Assembly: GCA_036399715.1 (NCBI GenBank)
Contig: DASWMO010000004.1
Location: forward strand, 1-5,651
From: DASVSE01 sp036399715
GTDB lineage: Bacteria; Bacteroidota; Rhodothermia; Rhodothermales; Rubricoccaceae
Direction of reading: 5' to 3'
Length of the DNA: 5,651 nt
In this document: piece after piece, positions 1-5,651 of the stretch
How positions within the stretch are numbered: position 1 is the first letter of the stretch
Layout: the number at the start of each line of letters is the position of its first letter
Made by a program: the position numbers and the translations under genes
Notes under the pieces: generated by a model
The model's database searches: none
What the model was told of the DNA's origin: nothing
Seen by the model: the letters and a program-made list of their open reading frames with translations, nothing else

Positions 1-283
1 CGAACGGTGGCCTGGGGCTCAGGTTGACGAGGTCACTTCTTGGGCTGGGCCGGATCCGGTCCGCCTTCTCTATCACTCAGGCCCCTCGACCGCCATGCCT
101 CTCTCAACTCACCTCTCCAGGCTCGGCTCGCGCGCCGGTTCACGGTGGCACATTAGTCTAGCGGGCCGACCGTGGCATGTGTTCGCCGCGGAGGTGGCCG
201 CGACGCGACGTGGCCCGTATCGAGTTCCTCGCCGCCGGGAACGTAGCCCGCCATCTCTCAGAGTGACAGCCAGCCCCGCATCC
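1..283. other. Upstream region without a supported gene
   Basis: No coding sequence can be supported here. The frame of the downstream beta-helix gene stays open to the left edge, with an ATG at 95, but the residues it would add (63 from that ATG) are rich in Arg, Ser and Pro and lack domain character, and they would bury an obvious signal peptide. A 10-bp palindrome CCGGATCCGG lies at 50-59. An imperfect 12-base direct repeat (142-153 and 169-180, 9 of 12 bases alike) lies about 105-140 bases before the chosen start. I see no convincing promoter. The promoter of the beta-helix gene is presumably here, and an upstream gene may end beyond the left edge. Confidence 0.5.
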
Positions 284-2125
284 ATGCGCCTCGTCCTCGC
301 CGCCGTCTGCCTCGCCCTCGCCTCGCCCGCTCTGGGCCAGCAGCGCATCTACGTCGACGGCGACGCGGCAGGCGACAACACGGGTACGTCGTGGGGGAAC
401 GCCTACACCGACCTCCAGGCCGCGCTCGCCTTCGCGAGCGGACATGCAGGAGCCGAGGAGGTCTGGGTCGCCGAGGGGACCTACCGCCCCACGGCGACGG
501 CCGCCCGAGAGGTCTCGTTCCGGCTCTTCGCCGGGGTTGCCCTCTACGGCGGCTTCGACGGGACAGAGACGGGCCGAGACCAGCGGGACTGGGTCGCGCA
601 CCGGACCACTCTCTCGGGCGACATCGGCGCGCCGGGCGTGCGGACGGACAACACCGTCCACGTCGTGCTGGCGACCGGCTCCGGGGGGGGCGTTACCGCG
701 ACGACGGTGCTCGACGGGTTCACCGTCACGGAGGGCTACGCCAGCGGGACCGGCCCGGCCGTCTCTCCAGGCGATGGGGCCGGACTTTACGTCTCCGGGG
801 CCTCGCCCACGCTCCGTCACCTCGTCGTCACGGGGAACGAGGCGACGCCGTCCTACGGGGCCGGGGGCGGCGTCTACGTCAGCTCGGCCACGCCGGGGCC
901 GCTCCTCGAGGACGTCACGTTCGTCGGGAACGCCGCCGGCTCCCGCGGCGGCGGGCTCTCCGCCTCGTTCGCCGCGCCGCGTCTGGTGGGGTGCCGGTTC
1001 GAGTCCAACCGAGCACGGACGGGCGGCGGGGCCCACCTCTCGGAGGCCGCAGCGGTCCTCCGGGAGGTCCTGTTCGAGTCGAACGAGGCCACCCTGACGG
1101 ACGGCGGCGGGCTCTACGTCGACGCCGGCGACGTCGTCGCCTCCGGGCTCACCTTCGTCCGCAACCGGGCGGCGCTCTCGGGCGGGGGCGCCTACTTCAC
1201 CGCCAGCGGCGGGCACCCCTTCCACCTCGGGAACGCCGCCTTCTACGGAAACGTGGCCGGCGCTCCGGGCGGCGGGCTCGCCCTGAACGGGCCGGAGGTG
1301 ACAGTGGCGAACGTGGTGTTCGTCGGCAACAGGGCCACGCGGGGCGGGGCCGTCGACGGCAGCCGCAATGCCCCGCTCCTCGTGGGCGTCACCGCGACCG
1401 CGAACGTTGCCCCCTCCGGCGCCGGGCTCTTCATGAGCGGGGGGCGAGTGGGGAACGCCGTGTTCTGGGGTAACGAGGGGCCCGAGATCGGGGGCTACGC
1501 TGGCGAGCCCCCGGCGGACGTTCAACACGCTGTCGTCGAGGGGGGCTTCCCGGGCGGTACTGCCATCGTCGACGCCGACCCGCTCTTCGTTCGCCGACCC
1601 GTGGCCGGGGCGGACGGAACGTGGGGGACAGCCGACGACGACTACGGCGATCTCCGGTTTGAGACGGGCTCCCCGGCCCAGGACGCCGGGCTCGTCGCGC
1701 TGCTCCCGGCGGACGTGTGGGACCTCGACTCGGACGGGGGCACCGCCGAGCCGGTCCCCGTGGACCTCTCGGGGTCACCTCGGGTGGTCGGCGCGTCGGT
1801 GGACCTGGGGGCTTACGAGGGGGCTGTGCCGACAGGGATGGCCGGCCCGCCCGACGGCCCGGCCCGTCTCGCCGTGGCGGTCCGCCCGAATCCGGCGACC
1901 GGGGCCCACGTCGAGGTCGCCGTGTTGCTCGGCGAGGCGGGCCCCGTCCGGGTTGTGGTGCTCGACGCGATCGGCCGCGAGGTTGCCGTCGTGCTCGACG
2001 ACGCCATAGCGGCGGGCGAGCGTGTCCTAAGCGTCAAGACGTCCAGGTGGCCCGCCGGCGTGTACGTCGTACACGTGACCGCCGGGACGGGCGCGACGAC
2101 GTCCCGGCTCGTCGTCGTCCGTTGA
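284..2125 (+). CDS. Secreted right-handed beta-helix repeat protein with T9SS-type C-terminal sorting domain
   Basis: Predicted 613-residue exported protein. Residues 1-19 form a signal peptide: Met-Arg, a hydrophobic Leu/Ala/Val core, then a cleavage-like Ala-Leu-Gly before Gln-Gln. Mature residues about 21-115 match the usual opening of beta-helix surface proteins (IYVDGDA, TSWGNAYTDLQAAL, VWVAEGTY, YGGFDGTE, LSGDIG). Residues about 180-400 carry eight or nine FxxNxA...GGG repeats like those of Pmp/beta-helix proteins. Residues 430-512 hold the common ending DADPLFV...GSPAQDAG...DLGAYEG. Residues about 530-613 resemble a T9SS type A sorting domain: PNPATG at 535-540, an IGREV turn, WPAGVYVV, and a final RLVVVR. 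The ATG at 284 was chosen because it starts the signal peptide; the frame is open further upstream. No Shine-Dalgarno is visible. The protein is likely secreted through Sec and then anchored or released by T9SS. No catalytic motif is seen, so the role (adhesion, polysaccharide binding or other) is unknown. The family call is secure; T9SS export is inferred. Confidence 0.88.
   Translation: MRLVLAAVCLALASPALGQQRIYVDGDAAGDNTGTSWGNAYTDLQAALAFASGHAGAEEVWVAEGTYRPTATAAREVSFRLFAGVALYGGFDGTETGRDQRDWVAHRTTLSGDIGAPGVRTDNTVHVVLATGSGGGVTATTVLDGFTVTEGYASGTGPAVSPGDGAGLYVSGASPTLRHLVVTGNEATPSYGAGGGVYVSSATPGPLLEDVTFVGNAAGSRGGGLSASFAAPRLVGCRFESNRARTGGGAHLSEAAAVLREVLFESNEATLTDGGGLYVDAGDVVASGLTFVRNRAALSGGGAYFTASGGHPFHLGNAAFYGNVAGAPGGGLALNGPEVTVANVVFVGNRATRGGAVDGSRNAPLLVGVTATANVAPSGAGLFMSGGRVGNAVFWGNEGPEIGGYAGEPPADVQHAVVEGGFPGGTAIVDADPLFVRRPVAGADGTWGTADDDYGDLRFETGSPAQDAGLVALLPADVWDLDSDGGTAEPVPVDLSGSPRVVGASVDLGAYEGAVPTGMAGPPDGPARLAVAVRPNPATGAHVEVAVLLGEAGPVRVVVLDAIGREVAVVLDDAIAAGERVLSVKTSRWPAGVYVVHVTAGTGATTSRLVVVR
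821..1441 (+). repeat. Beta-helix repeat block (FxxNxA...GGG units)
   Basis: Within the beta-helix protein, degenerate units recur about every 25-30 residues. Each has an FxxN or VxxN core followed 5-11 residues later by GGG or GAG. Units start near residues 181, 213, 239, 264, 291, 320, 346 and 371, with a decayed ninth at 394 (FWGNEG). At DNA level the 12-mer GGCGGCGGGCTC occurs exactly at 947-958, 1103-1114 and 1268-1279, so spacing is 156 then 165 bases, whole numbers of codons. This fits duplication of coils in a parallel beta-helix. The pattern resembles the repeat of chlamydial polymorphic outer membrane proteins. Confidence 0.75.
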
Positions 2126-2171
2126 CCGTGAGGGGGCGCGGGCCCGTCACCAGGCTCACCCTTCGCCGTGG

Positions 2172-2190
2172 CTCCCACCGATGGGGGGAG
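2172..2190. terminator. Weak hairpin between convergent genes
   Basis: CTCCCACC (2172-2179) can pair with GGGGGGAG (2183-2190) around a GAT loop, with one A-G mismatch. It sits in the 68-base gap between the stops of the beta-helix and esterase genes, where a shared terminator is expected. There is no T-run on either side, so this is only a candidate for the end of one or both transcripts. Confidence 0.2.
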
Positions 2191-2193
2191 GGG

Positions 2194-3366
2194 TCAGGGA
2201 GCGTCTGTCGCGAAGGTCCCGAACGCCCACCGGACGGCGTCCGCGAACTGCTCGTTCCACATCACCGAGTCGTGGCCGGCGACCCGCTCGTGCATTACGG
2301 CTTCGTACCCGGCTGCCCGGAGCCGGTCCGCGGCCGCGCGCGTCGACGCGAGGAAGCTGGACTCCAGCCGGCCGGCCTGAAAGTAGAACCGGGCGGCCGC
2401 GCCGGACGCTGCCGGGACGGGCTCCTCTGGGACGGAAACGACGCACACCCCGCACGAGAACGGGACGGCGACCCCGAACACGTTCGGGTGGCGGACGCCC
2501 TGGAAGGACGCCCACACCCCCCCGTTCGAGAACCCGAACGCTGCCCGCTCCTCGCGCTTGGTCGACGCCCCGAACGTCCGCTCGGCCCACGGGATCACCT
2601 CGTCGAACACGAACCGTTCATGGGCGAGGAAGCGGGCATTCGTACTGTCGGGCTCGTTGGTCTCCTCCGAGATCGACGTGTACTCCTCGCCCCGGAACGG
2701 GCCGGAGTGGATCCCGACGAGGACTGTGGGCGGCACCTCACCAGCCATGATGAAGGGCTCCAGGTACTCCGCGAGCGTGTTGACGACCTGGCCATCGGCG
2801 ACGTAAACGACGGGGCTTAGCCTAGACGCGTCGTGGCCGGGCGGGAGGTATACCGTGACGGCGCGGCGCTCGGTGAGCGCCGCGCTCCAGAGCGAGTCGG
2901 TCTGCACGGTCCCGCGGAGCGCGCGGGCGCGGGGTGGCTCGGTCGGGGCAGACGTCCCCCGAAGCGTGCCTTGGTGCTCAAGCCTCCGGGCACCCGCTGG
3001 AACGAATCCGTACCCGACCGTCGCGAACGTGAGCTCCGGGATCCGAGCCGAGAGAACCCAGAGGTCCGACCCCGCAAAGCGCGACATCGGCATCTGGATG
3101 GCGCAGCAGGCGTCGACACCCTCGGTGTCGCCCTCGTAGACGAGCGTGAGCGTGTCGCCGTCGGTCCAGGCCGGAGCTCCCTCTGCCGCCCAGCGGGCCC
3201 GCAGTTCTGTCTGGGACCAGGGTGTCCGGGCCCGGCATGGCCGTGTCACATCGGCGCTCTCGGCACAGTCACCCCCTTGGTGTGCGGTGATGTCGACGTA
3301 GACGAGAGAGTCGGGCGGGGCGGGGGCCGTGGGGGTCCACAGGAGGAGGGCGAGGAGCGACAGCAT
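2194..3366 (-). CDS. Exported enterochelin-esterase-like alpha/beta hydrolase
   Basis: Predicted 390-residue serine esterase. Residues 1-16 form a hydrophobic signal-like segment (MLSLLALLLW, then Pro/Ala), although it lacks a basic N-terminus. Residues about 60-150 resemble the N-terminal beta domain of Fes/IroD esterases (DTLTLVYEGD, a Met-rich stretch, DLWVLSARIPE, YGFVP). Residues about 165-385 are the hydrolase domain: VTVYLPPGHD, VVYVADGQ, then the nucleophile elbow G278-F-S280-N-G282 and a likely catalytic His365 in GHDSVMW. Glu335 in AGRLESSF is the likely third member. Cysteines at 34, 44, 87, 88, 305 and 308 would suit disulfides outside the cytoplasm. The start is the only usable one: an in-frame TGA lies at 3430-3432 with no other ATG, GTG or TTG between. 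The gene lies 140 bases after the LytTR regulator on the same strand. The substrate is unknown. True siderophore hydrolysis is not shown, since no siderophore genes are nearby and Fes is normally cytoplasmic; other sugar or acyl esters are equally possible. Confidence 0.85.
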   Translation of the reverse strand: MLSLLALLLWTPTAPAPPDSLVYVDITAHQGGDCAESADVTRPCRARTPWSQTELRARWAAEGAPAWTDGDTLTLVYEGDTEGVDACCAIQMPMSRFAGSDLWVLSARIPELTFATVGYGFVPAGARRLEHQGTLRGTSAPTEPPRARALRGTVQTDSLWSAALTERRAVTVYLPPGHDASRLSPVVYVADGQVVNTLAEYLEPFIMAGEVPPTVLVGIHSGPFRGEEYTSISEETNEPDSTNARFLAHERFVFDEVIPWAERTFGASTKREERAAFGFSNGGVWASFQGVRHPNVFGVAVPFSCGVCVVSVPEEPVPAASGAAARFYFQAGRLESSFLASTRAAADRLRAAGYEAVMHERVAGHDSVMWNEQFADAVRWAFGTFATDAP

Positions 3367-3466
3367 GGCGTTGACCGGTGAGGTGGGACGGGAGGATCCG
3401 GTTCCCCGCCAGTGGCTCCCAGCGCGTCGTCACGAATGGTGATGTGCCGTCCCGAAGGGGGCGTGG

Positions 3467-3485
3467 CCAGCACGAGCGGTGCTGG
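3467..3485. repeat. Stem-loop between regulator and esterase genes
   Basis: A perfect 7-bp inverted repeat, CCAGCAC (3467-3473) and GTGCTGG (3479-3485), surrounds a 5-base loop. Read on the minus strand it begins 22 bases after the regulator stop codon, where a terminator or RNA processing site would lie. No T-run follows, so termination is uncertain. It could partly separate the two-component genes from the esterase. The rest of the 140-base gap shows no clear promoter. Confidence 0.35.
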
Positions 3486-3506
3486 TGCGGCCGGGCTATT
3501 CCGCCG

Positions 3507-4307
3507 TTACAGCGACAGTCCTAGCCGCCGCTCGAGGTGCGCCCGCCGGCTCCGGCTCAGCCTCAGCTCCGTCCCGTCGTGGAGGACCACCTGGTACTCC
3601 CCTCGCCCCATGTCCCGGAGCTCGCGGACGCGGTCGAGGTGGACGATCGCCGAGCGGTGGACCCGGATGAACCGGCGTGCGTCGAGCCGGTCCTCCAGCT
3701 CCCGCATCGAGACCCGAACCGCGTGCGTCCTGGACCCGACGTGGAGCAGGGCATAAGGGCCGTCCGACTCGATCCAATCCACACTAACCGCCGGAACGAG
3801 GACAACCCGTCCTCCGGACCGGACGGGAAACCGGTCGAGCGTGCCGGCCCCTGTGACCGGCGGGTCAGGCACGGCCGGGTCGAGGGCGTCGCCCCGAACG
3901 GTCCCGACGAGGCCGGCGAGCGCTTCGCCGAGGCTGGACGCCCGGCGCTCCCGCAGCCGGTCCCGGGCGCGGTCAAGGGCCCGCTCGAAGCGGTCGTCGT
4001 CGAACGGCTTGAGGAGGTAGTCGAGCGCGTGGGCCTCAAAGGCCCGGAGGGCGTAGGCGTCGTAAGCCGTCACGAACACGACGAGCGGCATTGCTGCGGG
4101 GCCAACGGCCTCGACGACGCCGAAGCCGTCGAGGTGTGGCATCTGGACATCGAGGAAGACGAGGTCGGGCGGGTTCGACCGGATCGCCTCGGCGGCCTGC
4201 TGTCCGTCCGCTGCGAGGTGGACGGATGTGACATCAGCGTGGGCCTCGAGGAGCCGGCGGAGGCGCTCGCGCCCGAGCGCCTCGTCGTCGACGACCAGGA
4301 CGGTCAT
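3507..4307 (-). CDS. LytTR-family response regulator
   Basis: Predicted 266-residue cytoplasmic two-component regulator. Receiver domain, residues 1-120: acidic pair Asp7-Asp8, phospho-acceptor Asp53 in VFLDVQMPHLDG, Thr80 in FVTAY and Lys100 in LLKPF, so every key receiver residue is present. A linker (about 121-156, rich in Pro and Gly) leads to a LytTR DNA-binding domain at about 157-266, with the hallmark FIRVHRSAIVHLDRV at 213-227 and a closing basic segment (LSRSRRAHLERRL). Length and order match AlgR/LytR/YpdB-type regulators, which bind direct repeats upstream of targets. The ATG overlaps the TGA of the kinase gene (ATGA, 4304-4307), so translation is probably coupled; no separate Shine-Dalgarno is seen. 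The partner kinase is the preceding gene. Targets cannot be read from the sequence; the adjacent esterase and the operon itself are reasonable guesses. Confidence 0.95.
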   Translation of the reverse strand: MTVLVVDDEALGRERLRRLLEAHADVTSVHLAADGQQAAEAIRSNPPDLVFLDVQMPHLDGFGVVEAVGPAAMPLVVFVTAYDAYALRAFEAHALDYLLKPFDDDRFERALDRARDRLRERRASSLGEALAGLVGTVRGDALDPAVPDPPVTGAGTLDRFPVRSGGRVVLVPAVSVDWIESDGPYALLHVGSRTHAVRVSMRELEDRLDARRFIRVHRSAIVHLDRVRELRDMGRGEYQVVLHDGTELRLSRSRRAHLERRLGLSL

Positions 4308-5542
4308 GGCGCCACTGGCGCCGAAGCAACCATGGGTCGGGTCGTCCTGGACAGGTCACTCGTCGGAGGGCCCGAAGCCGGCCGGTACGGAACTTCGACG
4401 AGGGACCGGGCGCCCCCCCCAGGCCTGGCGAGCAACTCGAGCCGGGCGTTGGCCCCGTACAGGGCGCGGAGCCGGGCCCTCGTGTTGGAGAGCCCGATCC
4501 CCTCGCGGACTTCGCGGTCCAGCCCGGGCCCGTCGTCGTCGACCGTGAGCCGGAGGCGGTCGCCGACGATACCAGCCCGGACCGAGACCCAGCACGGCCG
4601 GCTCACAGCGGCCACGCCGTGGAGGAGCGCGTTCTCGACGAGCGGTTGGAGCACGAGCGCCGGCACCTCGGCCGAGAGCGCCTCGGGCTCGACCTCGATG
4701 TCGACGACGAGTCGGTCCTCAAACCGGACCCTCTGGAGGTCGAGGTACCGCTCGAGCCAGTCGAGGTCGTCGTCGAGCCGGACGGTCTGTGCCCCCGACT
4801 GTGCGAGCGTGAGCCGGAGGAGCTCGGCGAGCCCGGTGAGCATCCGGCGGGCGTCGGCAGGTCGCCAGTCGACGAGGGCTGAGACGGCGTGGAGCGTGTT
4901 GAAGAGGAAGTGGGGGTGGAGCTGGGCCTGGAGCGCGGCGAGCCGGGCCTCCGCGAGGTCGCCCTCGAGCCGGCTGGCCCGGAGCGCGAGGCCAGCCCGC
5001 TCGAGATCTTCAGCCTGCCGACGGGCCCACAGGTCGAAGGCCGCGCCAGCCGCCAGGATGACGACATACATGACGACGTGCTGAGAGAGGTTCTGGGCCA
5101 TCTGCCGGTGCCAGTTCCCGAGGGCGACGGAGGTCGGGAGGACTATGGGCATCATGGTCTCGTCGTTGCCGATGAACACGAAGGCGCTCGTGTAGAGCAG
5201 CCCGGCGACGAGGGCTGCGGCGATGTGAATCGGGAGATGACGGGCGAGGCGGCCCCGGACGAGGGGGTATCGACGCCCGAGGCCGACGATGAGCGGGGTC
5301 AGCAGCGCCCACCCCATGTTCGGGAGCCACTCGAACGAGACGAACTGGCTGGTCCAGGGGACCTGGACTGAATGCCCTGGCAGAGATCCCTTGGGGACGA
5401 CATAGATCGTCGTCGAGCGGAGAGCGCCGACGAGCGCTGTTGTCGTCCACGTCGCGAACGAGAGCGCCCATAGCCGCCAGCCCCGGACGACCGGTGCGGG
5501 CTCAGGCCGTACAGCGTTAAGTCGGACCGGGGTGACATCCAT
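4304..5542 (-). CDS. LytS/AlgZ-type membrane sensor histidine kinase
   Basis: Predicted 412-residue inner-membrane kinase for the LytTR regulator. Four hydrophobic segments lie at about 22-41, 72-89, 103-124 and 155-172, leaving N- and C-termini in the cytoplasm. A charged, probably coiled-coil linker (174-208) follows. The His_kinase domain begins with LHPHFLFNTLH at 208-218; His211 is the expected phosphorylated residue. The ATPase part has LVENALLHG (301-309, Asn304), a G1 box DDDGPG (335-340) and a G2 box GIGLSNTRARL (348-358). There is no PAS, GAF or large periplasmic domain, so sensing is probably by the membrane segments or the 42-70 loop, and the signal is unknown. About 22 residues after the catalytic domain are rich in Pro, Ser and Thr and look disordered. 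The G1 box has Asp where Asn is usual, probably harmless. The start is ATG 5542 (MDVTPVRL); the bases before it (TTTTCTCC) contain no Shine-Dalgarno. The gene is first in the operon and overlaps the regulator by four bases. Confidence 0.94.
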   Translation of the reverse strand: MDVTPVRLNAVRPEPAPVVRGWRLWALSFATWTTTALVGALRSTTIYVVPKGSLPGHSVQVPWTSQFVSFEWLPNMGWALLTPLIVGLGRRYPLVRGRLARHLPIHIAAALVAGLLYTSAFVFIGNDETMMPIVLPTSVALGNWHRQMAQNLSQHVVMYVVILAAGAAFDLWARRQAEDLERAGLALRASRLEGDLAEARLAALQAQLHPHFLFNTLHAVSALVDWRPADARRMLTGLAELLRLTLAQSGAQTVRLDDDLDWLERYLDLQRVRFEDRLVVDIEVEPEALSAEVPALVLQPLVENALLHGVAAVSRPCWVSVRAGIVGDRLRLTVDDDGPGLDREVREGIGLSNTRARLRALYGANARLELLARPGGGARSLVEVPYRPASGPPTSDLSRTTRPMVASAPVAP

Positions 5543-5546
5543 GGAG

Positions 5547-5554
5547 AAAAGCTA
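5547..5554 (-). promoter_or_regulatory. Possible Bacteroidota-type -7 element before the kinase gene
   Basis: On the minus strand TAGCTTTT matches seven of eight positions of the Bacteroidota -7 consensus TAnnTTTG. It ends four bases before the kinase ATG, so transcription from it would give an almost leaderless mRNA. The expected -33 TTG is not seen at the right distance. This is a weak candidate based on one short match. Confidence 0.18.
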
Positions 5555-5566
5555 GACCGGTCCTGC

Positions 5567-5610
5567 ACGCCTGACCGCCGCCCGTGTCACGAACGGCGGT
5601 CAGGCGTTTT
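5567..5610 (+). terminator. Perfect 14-bp inverted repeat followed by TTTT (terminator-like or operator)
   Basis: ACGCCTGACCGCCG (5567-5580) is perfectly repeated in reverse complement at 5594-5607, with a 13-base spacer that itself contains CGTGTCACG. On the plus strand the stem runs into TTTT (5607-5610), the form of an intrinsic terminator. No plus-strand gene lies to its left, where the kinase gene runs the other way, so a normal terminator role is puzzling. On the minus strand it lies 24 bases before the kinase ATG and has no T-run after it, so it could act as a leader hairpin or operator. The repeat is certain; the function is not. Confidence 0.5.
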
Positions 5611-5618
5611 AAACGGAG

Positions 5619-5650
5619 ACAGGACGGCCTCAGTCGCTCCCGGCCCCTGT
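5619..5650. repeat. Second possible stem-loop at the right edge
   Basis: ACAGG (5619-5623) can pair with CCTGT (5646-5650), and GGCC (5626-5629) with GGCC (5642-5645), giving a bulged 9-bp stem around a 12-base loop. It lies just right of the perfect inverted repeat and reaches the window edge. GC-rich sequence makes chance pairing likely, and the neighbouring gene is out of view. Confidence 0.2.
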
Positions 5651-5651
5651 G

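Noticed and set aside
50..59. Palindrome CCGGATCCGG as an operator
   Set aside because: A single 10-bp palindrome in GC-rich DNA, over 220 bases from the gene start, is not enough.
2..283. Extension of the beta-helix gene to ATG 95 or to the left edge
   Set aside because: The frame is open, but the extra residues are not protein-like and would place a strong signal peptide inside the protein.
158..1528. Long minus-strand open frame (456 codons) opposite the beta-helix gene
   Set aside because: It is antisense to a gene with a signal peptide and recognised repeats; its product is low-complexity Arg/Gly/Pro/Glu/Val. High GC leaves antisense frames free of stops.
1717..2820. Plus-strand frame of 367 codons bridging the beta-helix and esterase genes
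   Set aside because: It overlaps the 3' ends of two well supported genes, and its product is Arg/Gly-rich without motifs.
3427..3445. TCAC-GAATG-GTGA inverted repeat before the esterase as an operator
   Set aside because: The arms are only four bases with no extension; expected by chance.
3537..5084. Long plus-strand open frame (515 codons) opposite the regulator and kinase
   Set aside because: It spans the junction of two clearly recognised minus-strand genes and has no domain-like sequence; a GC-driven shadow.
1..5651. CRISPR array, tRNA, rRNA, insertion sequence, toxin-antitoxin or defence genes
   Set aside because: No regular spaced repeats, no recognisable RNA gene, no transposase and no terminal inverted repeats were seen on either strand.

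Overview
The window is GC-rich (about 70% by eye) and reads as a fragment of a bacterial chromosome. It carries one plus-strand gene followed by three minus-strand genes. A C-terminal sorting domain of the type IX secretion (T9SS) kind on the first protein, no Shine-Dalgarno sequence before any of the four starts, and high GC together suggest the Bacteroidota/Rhodothermota side of the tree, perhaps a Rubricoccus/Rubrivirga-like member of Rhodothermota. That placement is inferred from protein style; no marker gene is present.

Layout. Positions 1-283 hold no gene I can support. Positions 284-2125 (+) encode a secreted right-handed beta-helix protein with Pmp-like FxxN...GGG repeats and a C-terminal sorting domain. 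Positions 2126-2193 are a short gap between convergent genes. Positions 2194-3366 (-) encode an exported alpha/beta-hydrolase esterase with the two-domain layout of enterochelin esterases (Fes/IroD). Positions 3367-3506 are a gap with a small stem-loop. Positions 3507-4307 (-) encode a LytTR response regulator, and 4304-5542 (-) its LytS/AlgZ-type membrane histidine kinase. These two overlap by four bases (ATGA), kinase first. Positions 5543-5651 are the kinase upstream region, with a perfect 14-bp inverted repeat followed on the plus strand by TTTT.

How the genes may work together. The kinase and regulator form a clear two-component operon: a four-helix membrane sensor would phosphorylate Asp53 of a LytTR DNA-binding regulator. 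The esterase lies 140 bases downstream on the same strand, so it could be co-transcribed or be a target, but the sequence does not prove either. The beta-helix gene is convergent and looks independent.

I see no mobile element, CRISPR array, tRNA or rRNA, and no convincing new multi-gene system. The least explained element is the inverted repeat in front of the kinase gene.
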